A stretch of DNA of 19,989 nt from Clostridia bacterium. Lineage in GTDB: Bacteria; Bacillota_A; Clostridia; Oscillospirales; CAG-272. Location of the stretch: contig JAFVXC010000038.1 in the NCBI GenBank assembly GCA_017501345.1, positions 1 through 19,989 on the forward strand, read 5' to 3'. Under the pieces are notes generated by a model, which was not told the DNA's origin, did no database searches, and saw only the letters and a list, made by a program, of their open reading frames with translations. Every line of letters starts with the position of its first letter. Positions within the stretch are counted from its first letter, which is position 1. This document shows, in pieces, positions 8,174-16,020 of this stretch. Position numbers and translations under genes: made by a program.

Positions 8174-8902
8174 ATGGAAAACCAACACGAACAAGACGAA
8201 AACAGATCCTTTGATTATTTGAGGCGCAACGTCGAAGAGATCCGCACTGCACTCCGTGACGCTGAACGTTTCGCGGGACGGAGTGAGGGGAGCACCACTC
8301 TGCTTGCCGCTGTAAAAAGCGCCGACACGGACGAGATCAATTATCTTACGAAAGAGCTCGGTGTTACCGATATCGGAGAAAACCGCGTACAGCAGCTGAT
8401 GGCGCGCTACGATGCACTCGATCTCAAGGGCGTGCGACTTCATTTCATTGGAAGCCTGCAAAAAAACAAGGTCAAATACATCATCGATAAGGTTTCGGCG
8501 ATCCATTCGGTCGACTCGCTCTCTCTTGCTGAGGAGATCGACAAGCGCGCGCAGGCGATCGGAAGAGTTGTGGACGTATATGTTGAGATCAACAGCGGCC
8601 GTGAGGAAAATAAGGGAGGACTTCTTCCCGAGGACGCCCCCGCATTCTGTAAACAGATCAATGCACGAAAGGGGATCCGCCTCGTCGGGCTGATGACGAT
8701 GGCACCGCACTGCGAGAACAGAGCGGAGTACCACAAATATTTTTCGGAGACCTATCAGCTGGCACAGCGTATTTTCCGTGAAGAGCTTCAGAGGGAGGAC
8801 CCGCCGCTTCTTTCGATGGGAATGAGCGAGAGCTTTTACGAGGCGACCCTTGAGGGCGCGGATATCGTGCGCGTCGGACGGCAGTTGTTCCGAAAGGAAT
8901 AA
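8174..8902 (+). CDS. yggS: YggS/YlmE-family pyridoxal-phosphate homeostasis protein
   Basis: 242 residues. Cytoplasmic PLP-binding TIM-barrel protein of the YggS/PROSC family, involved in PLP and amino-acid homeostasis rather than a known catalytic step. The PLP lysine is K48 in TLLAAVKSAD. Further hallmarks are TDIGENRVQQL, LHFIGSLQKNKVKYI, HSVDS, VEINSGREENKGG, LVGLMTMAPH and LSMGMSESFYEATLEGADIVRVGRQLF. It sits 17 bases after the HlyD-like gene and ahead of sepF, the classic ylmE-ylmF order. The ribosome site is poor (only GAGA nearby), which makes the exact start less sure than the identity. Confidence 0.93.
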   Translation: MENQHEQDENRSFDYLRRNVEEIRTALRDAERFAGRSEGSTTLLAAVKSADTDEINYLTKELGVTDIGENRVQQLMARYDALDLKGVRLHFIGSLQKNKVKYIIDKVSAIHSVDSLSLAEEIDKRAQAIGRVVDVYVEINSGREENKGGLLPEDAPAFCKQINARKGIRLVGLMTMAPHCENRAEYHKYFSETYQLAQRIFREELQREDPPLLSMGMSESFYEATLEGADIVRVGRQLFRKE

Positions 8903-8946
8903 TTTAAGAATGAAGCAGTTAAAAAATTTTTAAATATACAAACATT

Positions 8947-8967
8947 CTCCGCGCGGATCATGCGGAG
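8947..8967 (+). other. Short stem-loop upstream of sepF
   Basis: CTCCGC (8947-8952) pairs with GCGGAG (8962-8967) around a nine-base loop, just upstream of the sepF ribosome site. No T-run follows, so it is not a clear terminator; it may affect mRNA stability or sepF translation. Confidence 0.45.
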
Positions 8968-8987
8968 CATTGAAGGAGGACAAGGAT

Positions 8988-9476
8988 ATGATTTCTTTCA
9001 CCAAGAAAACGAGACCGCAGGATGAAAATGAGAACGCTTACGGTGCGGATACCGGGTATTCGGGATACGCAGGCTACGGCACCGACTATGAAAGCGGAGA
9101 TTTCAGCGACGCGAGCACCGCGGATTTCACCGAGCCTACGGTAGTAGACCCGAAGCCTGAGGCCGAAAAGTCGACCATCAAGCTGATGAAGTTTACGAGC
9201 GCCGCAGAGCGCGAGCAGGTTGCTGATTGCCTGAAGAGCGGTTACGCCGTGATCTTCGAGCTCGATGCGATCGATCGCGGTGACTGGTTCCGCGTCATCG
9301 ACTATATCCAGGGTGCAATCTATATGATCGGCGGCACGATCTCCCGTTTTTCGGAGTACGCGCTGATCGCTGCACCGACGAATTTTGACGTCAGCAAGCT
9401 TGAGCTTAACGACCTCGGCGAAACGAAGGAGTCCGAAGGTGCCTCGGAGGAAAGCGGATCGACCGACGCCGAATAA
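8988..9476 (+). CDS. sepF: Cell division protein SepF
   Basis: 162 residues. SepF binds FtsZ and tethers the Z-ring to the membrane. The C-terminal core at about residues 64-140 (STIKLMKFTSAAEREQVADCLKSG, AVIFELDAIDRGDWFRVIDYIQGAIYMIGGTISRFSEYALIAAP) matches the SepF fold, with the usual IVDF(L/I)xG-like and GG elements. Residues 18-40 form a Gly/Tyr/Asp-rich linker. I chose the ATG at 8988 because AAGGAGGA ends seven bases upstream; an earlier in-frame TTG at 8970 would overlap this site. The very N-terminus (MISFTKKTRPQ) is short for the membrane-binding amphipathic helix. An acidic Ser/Glu-rich tail follows the core. Confidence 0.92.
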   Translation: MISFTKKTRPQDENENAYGADTGYSGYAGYGTDYESGDFSDASTADFTEPTVVDPKPEAEKSTIKLMKFTSAAEREQVADCLKSGYAVIFELDAIDRGDWFRVIDYIQGAIYMIGGTISRFSEYALIAAPTNFDVSKLELNDLGETKESEGASEESGSTDAE

Positions 9477-9494
9477 AAGTCCTTGTAAGAAATT

Positions 9495-9542
9495 GCCCGG
9501 CGGCGCGGTTCACGCTATGACCCTGCGTTCCGTCGGGCGTTT
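9495..9542 (+). other. Stem-loop between sepF and yggT, possible weak terminator
   Basis: GCCCGGCGG (9495-9503) pairs with CCGTCGGGC (9530-9538) with one G-U pair, around a 26-base loop, followed by GTTTT. It could be a leaky terminator that lowers expression of downstream genes, or an mRNA-stabilising structure. Confidence 0.5.
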
Positions 9543-9608
9543 TCCGTAATGCTGACAGGTGCGTGAGGCTACGAACGCAAAGAGAGCTCATATAGGAGGA
9601 ATCCCAAC

Positions 9609-9881
9609 GTGGATCTGATGTTATATATCATACAAATAACGGTGATCGCAATACTTGACGTGCTCGAGCTTGCGTTTTTCGCGCGGGCGATCCTGTCGTG
9701 GCTTCCGCTTGATGAAAATGCGGTTACCGAGGTGCTCTTCCGCATCACGGAACCGTTTATTATGCCCTTTCGGCTGCTCTTTCGCAAGCTGAATCTTTTT
9801 CAGCAGCTTCCGATCGATATGGGCTTTCTATTTGCCGTTCTTGCGATCGGTCTCCTTCGCTTTATCACGGTGGCACTGTGA
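9609..9881 (+). CDS. yggT: YggT/YlmG-family membrane protein
   Basis: 90 residues with a GTG start at 9609, supported by AGGAGGA at 9594-9600, eight bases upstream. It has two hydrophobic segments (about residues 4-28 and 68-90). Between them lies the family motif region ARAILSWLPLDENAV ... RITEPFIMPFRLLFRK (about 26-61). YggT/YlmG proteins are small integral membrane proteins linked with division genes in Gram-positives and with osmotic tolerance in others; the molecular activity is not known. Its stop overlaps the ylmH start (TGATG), so the two are coupled. Confidence 0.92.
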   Translation: MDLMLYIIQITVIAILDVLELAFFARAILSWLPLDENAVTEVLFRITEPFIMPFRLLFRKLNLFQQLPIDMGFLFAVLAIGLLRFITVAL

Positions 9882-10768
9882 TGCTTACGAATGGGGCTAT
9901 GGACCTTGCGGCATCCTCCGGAGCGAGCCGCTTAGAGGACGGAGAGCGCGAAAGCCGTCTCGCAGAGGGTCGGATCGACGACCTTTCGGCACGGGCAGAC
10001 GGTGGGGAGATTGCATTTTCGGGTTTTCTCACGCCGCGTGAGCAACGCTTTTTTGAGAAGCATCTTGCGCGCCGCGGCAGGAGCGCAATGGTGCGCTTTT
10101 ACGGCGGCTTCATCGGAGCAGAGCGCCGCGTTGCGTGCTTTTTGCCCGATTACCTTTCCGATCTTCTTGAGGGACACGAGGAGGGAAGCGAGGAGGAGCG
10201 GCTTTACCTCGGCGAGAGTCTTGACGAGGCGATCGTAATGCTTGAGATCCGCGGAAGCGGATACCGAACGCTGACACACCGCGACGTGCTCGGTGCGGTG
10301 CTCGGTCTCGGCATTGAGCGCGACGCGATCGGGGATATTCTTCTGCTCGACGGTGACGGAAGCGGCAGAGAGCAGCCGCGCATCTACCTTATGACGGTGG
10401 CGAGGCTTGCGCCCTTTCTGCTTTCCGAGCTGAAAAAGATCGGCTCGGATACCGTTCGCGTGAAGCGCGGCCACTTCCCTGACGGCTTTGTGTTCGAGCC
10501 AAAGGTCAGACAGATCTCCGATACGGTTGCATCGAACCGCCTCGACTGTGTGATCGGTGCGATCACAAATACTTCGCGTGAAAAGGCGCAGAGCCTGATC
10601 CGCGGCGGACTTGTTGAGGTCGATTACGAGCCCGCAGCGCGCCCCGATGCGCGACTTCTGCCGCCGAACGTCATTACGGTGCGCGGTCACGGAAAGTTCC
10701 GTCTCCTCGCCCTTGGAGAGGTTACGAAGAAGGGAAGGCTCCGCCTTCGCGCCGAGCAATATTTGTAA
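9881..10768 (+). CDS. ylmH: YlmH-type S4-domain RNA-binding protein
   Basis: 295 residues. An N-terminal YlmH domain contains FLTPREQRFFEKHL and VRFYGGFIGAERRVACFLPDY, and a central segment has GVLGALLG-like VLGAVLGLGIERDAIGDILL. The C-terminal S4 RNA-binding domain is at about residues 214-290 (ASNRLDCVIGAITNTSREKAQSLIRGGLVEVDY). YlmH has been linked to rescue of stalled ribosomes in B. subtilis. The start is taken as the ATG at 9881, overlapping the yggT stop by one base; an in-frame GTG at 9878 is the alternative. In many Firmicutes divIVA follows here; in this window lspA follows instead. Confidence 0.92.
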   Translation: MLTNGAMDLAASSGASRLEDGERESRLAEGRIDDLSARADGGEIAFSGFLTPREQRFFEKHLARRGRSAMVRFYGGFIGAERRVACFLPDYLSDLLEGHEEGSEEERLYLGESLDEAIVMLEIRGSGYRTLTHRDVLGAVLGLGIERDAIGDILLLDGDGSGREQPRIYLMTVARLAPFLLSELKKIGSDTVRVKRGHFPDGFVFEPKVRQISDTVASNRLDCVIGAITNTSREKAQSLIRGGLVEVDYEPAARPDARLLPPNVITVRGHGKFRLLALGEVTKKGRLRLRAEQYL

Positions 10769-10774
10769 ATTAGA

Positions 10775-10808
10775 GGTGTGTCCTGCGGCATTGCGCCTAT
10801 GGGACACC
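10775..10808 (+). other. Stem-loop between ylmH and lspA
   Basis: GGTGT-G-TCC (10775-10783) pairs with GGGACACC (10801-10808), giving eight pairs with one bulged G and one wobble. The lspA ribosome site AAAGGA follows within ten bases. No T-run, so it is more likely an mRNA-processing or stability element than a terminator. Confidence 0.45.
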
Positions 10809-10826
10809 AAGCGAAAGGAATTTTCA

Positions 10827-11351
10827 ATGTTTTTTCTGCTCATTCTGATCGTTTTGATCGTGTTCGCCGATCAGCTCACAAAATGGCTGGCGGTAATCTA
10901 TCTGCAAAACTCGGACGGGGTGGAGGTGATCCCCGGTCTTTTGCGCTTTGAATATACCGAAAACCGAGGAATGGCGTTCGGAATGCTCGACGGTCACCGC
11001 TGGGTATTTATGGTGATCTCGTCCTTGATGATCGCCGGACTCCTCATCTATCTGTGGCGAAAACCGCCGAAGAGCCGCTTTTGCGTGCTGTCGCTCGCCT
11101 TTATCGTCGGCGGCGGCATCGGAAATATGATCGACCGTACCCTTCTCGGCTACGTGATCGATTTTATCTATCCCTGTGCGATCCCCGAGCTCTGGCCGTG
11201 GATCTTCAACGTTGCGGATTCCTTTGTGACGGTCGGCACGGGGATGCTGATGGGATACTTGATTTATGACACGGTGCGCGAGTTCCGCGCTGAGAGAGCG
11301 GCGAAGGCGGAAGCGAAGAAGGGGGAGGCCGATGGACAAGATGATGCCTGA
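10827..11351 (+). CDS. lspA: Lipoprotein signal peptidase (signal peptidase II)
   Basis: 174 residues. Integral-membrane aspartyl protease that removes the signal peptide from prolipoproteins after lipidation of the +1 cysteine. Hydrophobic segments are at about residues 2-24, 58-77, 86-104 and 127-150. Hallmarks: FADQLTK (D15), TENRGMAFGM, GGGIGNMIDR (D103), YVIDF (D112) and FNVADSF (D131). These aspartates include the catalytic pair. The ATG at 10827 has AAAGGA seven bases upstream; the open frame continues further 5' but without family sequence. The C-terminal tail is unusually rich in Lys, Glu and Ala. A likely substrate encoded nearby is the lipoprotein at 13322. It overlaps the next gene by 20 bases. 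Confidence 0.95.
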   Translation: MFFLLILIVLIVFADQLTKWLAVIYLQNSDGVEVIPGLLRFEYTENRGMAFGMLDGHRWVFMVISSLMIAGLLIYLWRKPPKSRFCVLSLAFIVGGGIGNMIDRTLLGYVIDFIYPCAIPELWPWIFNVADSFVTVGTGMLMGYLIYDTVREFRAERAAKAEAKKGEADGQDDA

Positions 11352-12342
11352 TGAGCTTTCCTTCGCGGAAGAGCCTTGCGAGGAGGGAGCCGAGGAGATT
11401 GAGACGTTCACAGTCGGGGAGACCGATGCAGGTGACAGGCTCGACGTGTTTCTAGCCCGTGCGATGAATGTCAGCCGCTCGGTAGCTGCAGCTCTGATCG
11501 AGGACGGGCGTGTCACGGGAGTGGGAAGAAAGCTTTCAAAAAAGGAAAAGCTCAGCCCCGGAAGCCTCGTTTCGGTTACGGTACCGCCACTCGCCGCAGT
11601 CGAGGCGATTCCGCAGAACATTCCGCTCGACGTCCGCTATGAGGACGACGACCTGATCGTCGTAAACAAGATGCAGGGGATGGTCGTGCATCCCGCTCCG
11701 GGGAATCCCGACGGAACGCTCGTCAACGCTCTGCTCTATCACTGCGGTGGGTCCCTGTCAGGGATCGGCGGTGCGATCCGTCCCGGGATCGTACACCGTA
11801 TCGATAAGGATACGAGTGGGCTTCTCGTCGTTGCAAAAAACGACTTTACGCATCGGGCGCTTTCGGACGCCCTCAAGGTGCACGACGTAAAACGTATTTA
11901 TACCGCAGTCGTGCTCGGCGGCTTCCGTGAGGAGACGAGTACGGTGGATGCACCGATCGGACGGCATCCGCAGGACAGAAAGCGGATGGCGGTCCTCCGC
12001 GGAGACGGTGTCCGTGCGCGTGACGCTGTGACACATTACACGGTGCTTTCCGATTTTTCGGTCGACGGAGAAAGGTTTTCACTCCTGAGATGTGCGCTCG
12101 AAACGGGCAGAACACATCAGATCCGCGTGCATATGGCTTCGATCGGACATCCGCTGCTTGGCGATCCTGTGTACGGCGGCGCGAAAACGCGCTTTGAGGC
12201 GAGGCATCCGCGGCTTTTTGTGGGGCAGATGCTCCACGCGGGTGAGCTTTCCTTCGTTCATCCGCGCACGGGAAGGGAAATGACCGTTACGGCGCCGCTT
12301 CCCGAAAATTTCGAGCGCGTGCTTGCGCTTTTCAGACAGTAA
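11332..12342 (+). CDS. RluD-family pseudouridine synthase
   Basis: 336 residues. Converts uridine to pseudouridine in structured RNA, probably 23S rRNA by similarity to the RluA/RluD/YlyB family. An N-terminal S4 domain lies at about residues 34-85 (RLDVFLARAMNVSRSVAAALIEDGRV). The catalytic domain has EDDDLIVVNKMQGMVVHP, GIVHRIDKDTSGLLVVAK with the catalytic aspartate D158, RIYTAVV, and LETGRTHQIRVHMASIGHPLLGDPVYGG. The start at 11332 has GGAGG only three bases away; ATGs at 11341 and 11344 are alternatives. In Firmicutes this gene commonly follows lspA, as here. The exact target uridines cannot be told from sequence, so no symbol is given. Confidence 0.93.
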   Translation: MDKMMPDELSFAEEPCEEGAEEIETFTVGETDAGDRLDVFLARAMNVSRSVAAALIEDGRVTGVGRKLSKKEKLSPGSLVSVTVPPLAAVEAIPQNIPLDVRYEDDDLIVVNKMQGMVVHPAPGNPDGTLVNALLYHCGGSLSGIGGAIRPGIVHRIDKDTSGLLVVAKNDFTHRALSDALKVHDVKRIYTAVVLGGFREETSTVDAPIGRHPQDRKRMAVLRGDGVRARDAVTHYTVLSDFSVDGERFSLLRCALETGRTHQIRVHMASIGHPLLGDPVYGGAKTRFEARHPRLFVGQMLHAGELSFVHPRTGREMTVTAPLPENFERVLALFRQ

Positions 12343-12353
12343 AGGAGCGTATT

Positions 12354-13190
12354 ATGGGAAGATTCGATAATATTCTGATCTTTTCCGATATAGACGGAAC
12401 CTATCTTGATGACGCTCGCATGACGGTGCCGCGCAACGAGGAGGCAATCCGCAGATTTACTGCGGAGGGCGGAACCCTTGCATTCGCGACGGGACGTATG
12501 GAGCGGAACACACAGAAGGCGATCCCGAATATCACGGAGCTTGCGAATTTTCCGACGATTCTCAGTAACGGAGCGAACGTGTACGACTTTCGCGCGGATA
12601 AGAGCCTTTGCGAGCTCTTTATGGAGCCACAGACGGTAATGCCTCTGATCGATTTCGTTATGGAGGAATATCGCTTTGCGGTCGGAATCCGTGTGACCGT
12701 TCCGGGGGGCTTTCTCTATCCCTACGATCACCCACTCGTTGAGCGCGACAGGGCTCTTAACCCCCAAATAATGTATAAGAGAGATCCGTCCGAGTGGGAT
12801 CTTTCACGCATCTTCAAGATCGTCTTCCGTGCAGAGACTGACGTGCTCGTGCGGATGCAGGAGAAGATGCTTCCTTTGTTCGGTGACGGTGTTGATATCA
12901 TTTTGTCCGAGGCCAAGATCCTGGAGGCACAGCAAAAGGGAGTCAGCAAGGGCAGTACAGTCGATATGATCCGAAGGGGGCTCGCGGAGAGAGGGACACC
13001 TAAGCGGATCGTCTGTATCGGAGACTATGAGAACGATCTTGAGATGCTCCGAGCCGCCGATCTTGCAGCCTGTCCGTCGAACGCGCTTGACTCGGTCAAG
13101 GCAGTCGCCGATGTCATCGTTGGCAGCTGCAACGACGGAGCAGTCGCAGATCTCATCGAATACATCGAAAAACACCCCGAGCTTGTATAA
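12354..13190 (+). CDS. Cof-type HAD-superfamily hydrolase
   Basis: 278 residues. Predicted cytoplasmic phosphatase acting on a small phosphorylated metabolite, perhaps a sugar phosphate. HAD motif I is SDIDGTYLDD with the nucleophile D12 and D14. Motif II is near AFATGRM. A type IIB cap lies in the middle. Motif III/IV is KGSTVDMIRRGL and CIGDYENDLEMLRAADLAACPSNAL, with the metal-binding GDxxND. AAGGAG lies six bases before the ATG. It starts 12 bases after the pseudouridine synthase, so it is the last gene of that run. No clear terminator follows before the next promoter at 13237. The substrate cannot be predicted. Confidence 0.9.
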   Translation: MGRFDNILIFSDIDGTYLDDARMTVPRNEEAIRRFTAEGGTLAFATGRMERNTQKAIPNITELANFPTILSNGANVYDFRADKSLCELFMEPQTVMPLIDFVMEEYRFAVGIRVTVPGGFLYPYDHPLVERDRALNPQIMYKRDPSEWDLSRIFKIVFRAETDVLVRMQEKMLPLFGDGVDIILSEAKILEAQQKGVSKGSTVDMIRRGLAERGTPKRIVCIGDYENDLEMLRAADLAACPSNALDSVKAVADVIVGSCNDGAVADLIEYIEKHPELV

Positions 13191-13236
13191 TATTCAAGGT
13201 CGTTTTATAAAATTTGAAAGAAAATGCAAAATGTCC

Positions 13237-13265
13237 TTGACAATTACGGCGCAGTGATGTATAAT
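13237..13265 (+). promoter_or_regulatory. Perfect consensus sigma-A-type promoter of the amino-acid ABC operon
   Basis: TTGACA (13237-13242), exactly 17 bases, then TATAAT (13260-13265). Both hexamers match consensus at every position. A transcript would start near 13272, about 50 bases before the lipoprotein gene. A strong promoter suits a binding protein made in large amount. Confidence 0.92.
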
Positions 13266-13273
13266 AATTCAGC

Positions 13274-13290
13274 ACGGAGTAATGATCCGT
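13274..13290 (+). other. Leader hairpin in the ABC operon 5' UTR
   Basis: ACGGA (13274-13278) pairs with TCCGT (13286-13290) around a seven-base loop, followed after three A by TTTTT. It sits at the very start of the predicted transcript. It may protect the 5' end, or be a weak attenuator; the stem is short. Confidence 0.4.
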
Positions 13291-13321
13291 AAATTTTTAA
13301 GTCAGAAATGAGGATATCAAA

Positions 13322-14188
13322 ATGAAAAAGATTCTTTCTTTGATTCTTGTATGCGCGATGCTCGTTTGCAGTGTGGCTCTGTTTGCCTCCTGCGACACCG
13401 AAAAGATCATCGTACATACCAACGCATTCTTCGCTCCCTTTGAATATTACGAGGGTACCGAGATCAAGGGTGTCGACGTTGAAATTATGAATTTGGTCGG
13501 CAAAAAGCTCGGCAAGAAGATCGAATTCCAGAACGTCGAATTCTCCGCGATCATCGATAACGTTAAGGAAGGCAAGGTCTGTGATGCAGGTGCTGCCGGA
13601 ATTACCATTACCGATGAAAGAAAGGAAAAGGTCGACTTCTCCACCCCGTACTATACCTCGGTCCAGTACGTTATCTTCAAGGCAGACGATGCGACCGTTG
13701 CAACGAAGACCGTTGACGGTGTTGAGTACATCGTTTGGGAGGCCCTTGCAGGCAAGAAGATCGGTACGCAGACCGATACCACCGGCTGGATCTATACCGA
13801 CGGTGAGATCAATGCAACCGAGGACAATGACTACGGCTACAACGGTGTTCTTTACGGAACGGGTACCGAGCTTAAGAACTACGATAACGCACAGCTCGCG
13901 GCAGATGCAATCACCGCAAATGCGATTGACGTCGTGATCATCGACGAGCTTCCCGCGCAGTACATCGTCAGCAAGAATTCGGGCTTCAAGTGCCTGCCCC
14001 TCTACTACTCGGGCGAAACCGATGCAGAGGACGCTCCCGTTGAAGAGCAATATGCAATCTGTGTAACCAAGGGCAACACCGAGCTGCTTGAGGCGATCAA
14101 CGAAGTGCTTGAGGAGCTGATGGTCGTTGGCGAAAATGGCAAGACCAAGATCGAAGAGATGGTCATGGCTCATATGGGAATGGAATAA
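13322..14188 (+). CDS. Amino-acid ABC transporter substrate-binding lipoprotein
   Basis: 288 residues. Extracellular solute-binding protein of family 3, anchored to the membrane by lipid at C24 (signal peptide with lipobox-like FASC, where Phe replaces the usual Leu at -3). The domain has NAFFAPFEYYEG near the start, ITDERKEKVDFSTPYYTS (R100 is the expected ligand-carboxylate contact), and DVVIIDELPAQYIV in the second lobe. Compared with typical members there is an extra stretch at about residues 155-182 (acidic, Gly/Tyr/Asn-rich). GAGGA lies seven bases before the ATG. Ligand is probably a polar or small amino acid, but not resolvable. Followed by a stem-loop, then permease and ATPase genes. 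Confidence 0.92.
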   Translation: MKKILSLILVCAMLVCSVALFASCDTEKIIVHTNAFFAPFEYYEGTEIKGVDVEIMNLVGKKLGKKIEFQNVEFSAIIDNVKEGKVCDAGAAGITITDERKEKVDFSTPYYTSVQYVIFKADDATVATKTVDGVEYIVWEALAGKKIGTQTDTTGWIYTDGEINATEDNDYGYNGVLYGTGTELKNYDNAQLAADAITANAIDVVIIDELPAQYIVSKNSGFKCLPLYYSGETDAEDAPVEEQYAICVTKGNTELLEAINEVLEELMVVGENGKTKIEEMVMAHMGME

Positions 14189-14204
14189 GACAGAACCGAT
14201 CAAT

Positions 14205-14229
14205 GGGGCTGAGGCATTGACTCAGCCCC
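14205..14229 (+). other. Intergenic stem-loop separating binding-protein and permease genes
   Basis: A perfect 9-bp stem, GGGGCTGAG (14205-14213) with CTCAGCCCC (14221-14229), has a seven-base loop and no T-run. A hairpin here is a familiar way to stabilise the upstream binding-protein mRNA so it is made in excess over the membrane subunits. That role is inferred from position. Confidence 0.75.
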
Positions 14230-14251
14230 TGTATTAACGTAGGAAGACAGT

Positions 14252-14944
14252 ATGGATTTTATAAAAAAGATAATTGAACTCTTCACCACGGAGAAGTATA
14301 TGGACAGCGTGTGGGAGGGCCTGAAAACGACCCTTATTATATCTGTTCTTGCGGCTCTGCTTGGTCTCGTGCTTGGTGCGATCCTTGCGATCATTTCGAT
14401 CGCGAAGGATTCGAAATGGATGAAGATCCCAAAGCTGATCGCGAAGGTCTATATCACGGTGATCCGCGGAACGCCGATGGCACTTCAGCTTTTCATAATG
14501 GCGTACGTCGTGTTTGCGATCCGAGGCTTCCCACAGATTGTAACCGCAACGATCGCGTTCGGACTGAACTCGAGTGCGTACGTTGCCGAGAATATCCGCG
14601 CGGGAATTCTGTCGGTGGATATCGGACAGACCGAGGCAGGACGCGCACTTGGACTTACAAGCGGTATTACGATGCGCAAGATCGTGATCCCGCAGGCGAT
14701 CAAAAACGTCATTCCCGCCATCGGCAACGAGCTGATCGCCCTGATCAAAGAGACCTCGATCGTCAGTATGATCGGTATGTACGATCTTACGATGGCGGCA
14801 AAAATCATCGGTAGCGGCAATAATATGGCAAGCTATATTGTTCCGATGACAGTGGTCGCGCTCTTCTATCTCGCCATCGTGTATCTCTTGACGTTTGGCA
14901 TCAAAATGATCGAAAAGAGGCTTAGAGCAAGTGATAAGCGTTAA
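14252..14944 (+). CDS. Amino-acid ABC transporter permease
   Basis: 230 residues, HisM/GlnP-type integral membrane subunit. Hydrophobic segments are at about residues 26-50, 64-90, 95-113 and 188-220. [12 protein letters not shown] is at 70-81. The ATPase-contacting EAA loop is [11 protein letters not shown] (128-138), followed by [26 protein letters not shown]. Only one permease gene is present, so the channel is probably a homodimer. AGGAAG precedes the ATG at a normal distance. It overlaps the ATPase gene by 14 bases. Confidence 0.95.
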   Translation: MDFIKKIIELFTTEKYMDSVWEGLKTTLIISVLAALLGLVLGAILAIISIAKDSKWMKIPKLIAKVYITVIRGTPMALQLFIMAYVVFAIRGFPQIVTATIAFGLNSSAYVAENIRAGILSVDIGQTEAGRALGLTSGITMRKIVIPQAIKNVIPAIGNELIALIKETSIVSMIGMYDLTMAAKIIGSGNNMASYIVPMTVVALFYLAIVYLLTFGIKMIEKRLRASDKR

Positions 14945-15824
14945 TAATATCTATAAGGACTTCGGCAGCCTTCGCGTTCTGAACGCAGTTTCCTGCGAGA
15001 TTAAGGACGGCGAGAAGGTCGCGATCATCGGACCGTCGGGCAGTGGAAAGAGTACGCTGCTCAGATGTATGAATCTGCTTGAGCAGCCCACCTACGGTGA
15101 GATCTGGCTCGGCGACAAGCTTCTGACGGATGCCGATCCCTATTTGCATCCCGACGTGATCCGCGCATCCAAAACCTATGCGGTGTTGATGCGGGAGATG
15201 GATGACGACAGTGCCGTGATCGCACGCATCAAAAGGGCGGACCTCCTGAAGAAGCGTGAGGGAGATGCGTACAAGGCGGCTCTTAAGGCGATCGAATCGC
15301 AAAACCGCGTAGACGTGAACGTCGCGCGCCGCGAGATGGGAATGGTCTTCCAGCATTTCAATCTGTTTAATAATATGACCGTGCTCCAGAATATGACGCT
15401 TGCCCCCGTCGAGCTTAAGCTCAAGACGAAGGCAGAGGCGGAGGAGACCGCTATGGCGCTTCTGCACCGCATCGGTCTTGAGGATAAGGCGAACGTCTAT
15501 CCCGCAACGCTGTCAGGCGGGCAGAAGCAGAGAATTGCGATTGTTCGCGCACTCTGTATGAACCCGAAGGTTATGCTGTTCGACGAGCCGACCTCGGCGC
15601 TTGATCCCGAGATGGTCGGAGAGGTCCTTGATCTCATCAAGGAGCTTGCGAACGACGGTATGACGATGGTCATCGTAACGCACGAAATGGGCTTTGCGCG
15701 TGAGGTCTCCGACCGCGTTCTCTTTATGGACGGCGGCAATATCGTCGAGGACGCGCCCCCCGAGGAGCTGTTCGGAAATCCGAAGAGCGAGCGTCTGCAG
15801 TCCTTCCTGGCAAAGGTGCTGTAA
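14931..15824 (+). CDS. Amino-acid ABC transporter ATPase with an internal insertion
   Basis: 297 residues, about 55 more than the usual ~240 for GlnQ-type ATPases. Start is the GTG at 14931 ([12 protein letters not shown]), with AGAGG about ten bases upstream. Walker [10 protein letters not shown] is at 34-42, Q-loop MVFQHFNLF with Q141, signature LSGGQKQ at 194-200, Walker B VMLFDEP at 214-220, and H-loop H251. Between Walker A and the Q-loop, about residues 67-128, lies a charged, helix-prone insertion ([14 protein letters not shown] ... [10 protein letters not shown]) absent from ordinary family members. All catalytic motifs are intact, so it should power import of the ligand bound by the 13322 lipoprotein. 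A strong terminator follows. Confidence 0.95.
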   Translation: MISVNNIYKDFGSLRVLNAVSCEIKDGEKVAIIGPSGSGKSTLLRCMNLLEQPTYGEIWLGDKLLTDADPYLHPDVIRASKTYAVLMREMDDDSAVIARIKRADLLKKREGDAYKAALKAIESQNRVDVNVARREMGMVFQHFNLFNNMTVLQNMTLAPVELKLKTKAEAEETAMALLHRIGLEDKANVYPATLSGGQKQRIAIVRALCMNPKVMLFDEPTSALDPEMVGEVLDLIKELANDGMTMVIVTHEMGFAREVSDRVLFMDGGNIVEDAPPEELFGNPKSERLQSFLAKVL

Positions 15825-15862
15825 GCGGCGAAGGTCGAGTGCCCGTTATGGGCGGGAATATG

Positions 15863-15897
15863 AAAAAGGCAGTCATCGTGGATGGCTGCCTTTTTGG
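15863..15897 (+). terminator. Intrinsic terminator of the amino-acid ABC operon
   Basis: A 14-bp stem with one G-U pair, arms 15863-15876 and 15882-15895, has a five-base loop. The arm ends in TTTTT. Because the 5' arm begins AAAAA it could also work on the other strand, but no gene runs into it from there. Confidence 0.92.
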
Positions 15898-15929
15898 TAT
15901 TTGATTCTGAGAAGACTTGAAACTCGATA

Positions 15930-15958
15930 TTTACAAATGAGACAATAAGTGTTATAAT
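15930..15958 (+). promoter_or_regulatory. Promoter of the CPBP-family gene
   Basis: TTTACA (15930-15935), a 17-base spacer and TATAAT (15953-15958). A transcript starting near 15965 would have a leader of about 75 bases before the ATG at 16039. Confidence 0.85.
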
Positions 15959-16003
15959 GATATTGTCGGCGACGTAGCCGCCCACACCGTAAATGAAGAA
16001 AAC

Positions 16004-16020
16004 GACAGCCGTCGGCTGTC
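16004..16020 (+). other. Leader hairpin just ahead of the CPBP gene ribosome site
   Basis: GACAGCC (16004-16010) pairs perfectly with GGCTGTC (16014-16020) around GTC. It ends nine bases before the GGAG at 16029-16032, close enough to influence ribosome loading. A smaller CGGC/GCCG pairing lies upstream in the same leader. Confidence 0.5.

Noticed and set aside
10611..10826. Longer N-terminus for LspA, starting inside ylmH
   Set aside because: The added segment is an out-of-frame read of ylmH; the ATG at 10827 has a good ribosome site and begins the first membrane segment.
9932..10843. 303-residue minus-strand open frame over ylmH
   Set aside because: Shadow of the S4-domain gene; no recognisable domain and no ribosome site.
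11266..11331. Longer N-terminus for the pseudouridine synthase, starting inside lspA
   Set aside because: The extra residues are Arg-rich frame-shifted lspA sequence with no family similarity; a ribosome site supports a start near 11332.
13244..14203. 319-residue minus-strand open frame over the substrate-binding protein gene
   Set aside because: Exact antisense of a clear lipoprotein gene, spanning its promoter; composition is typical of a shadow frame.
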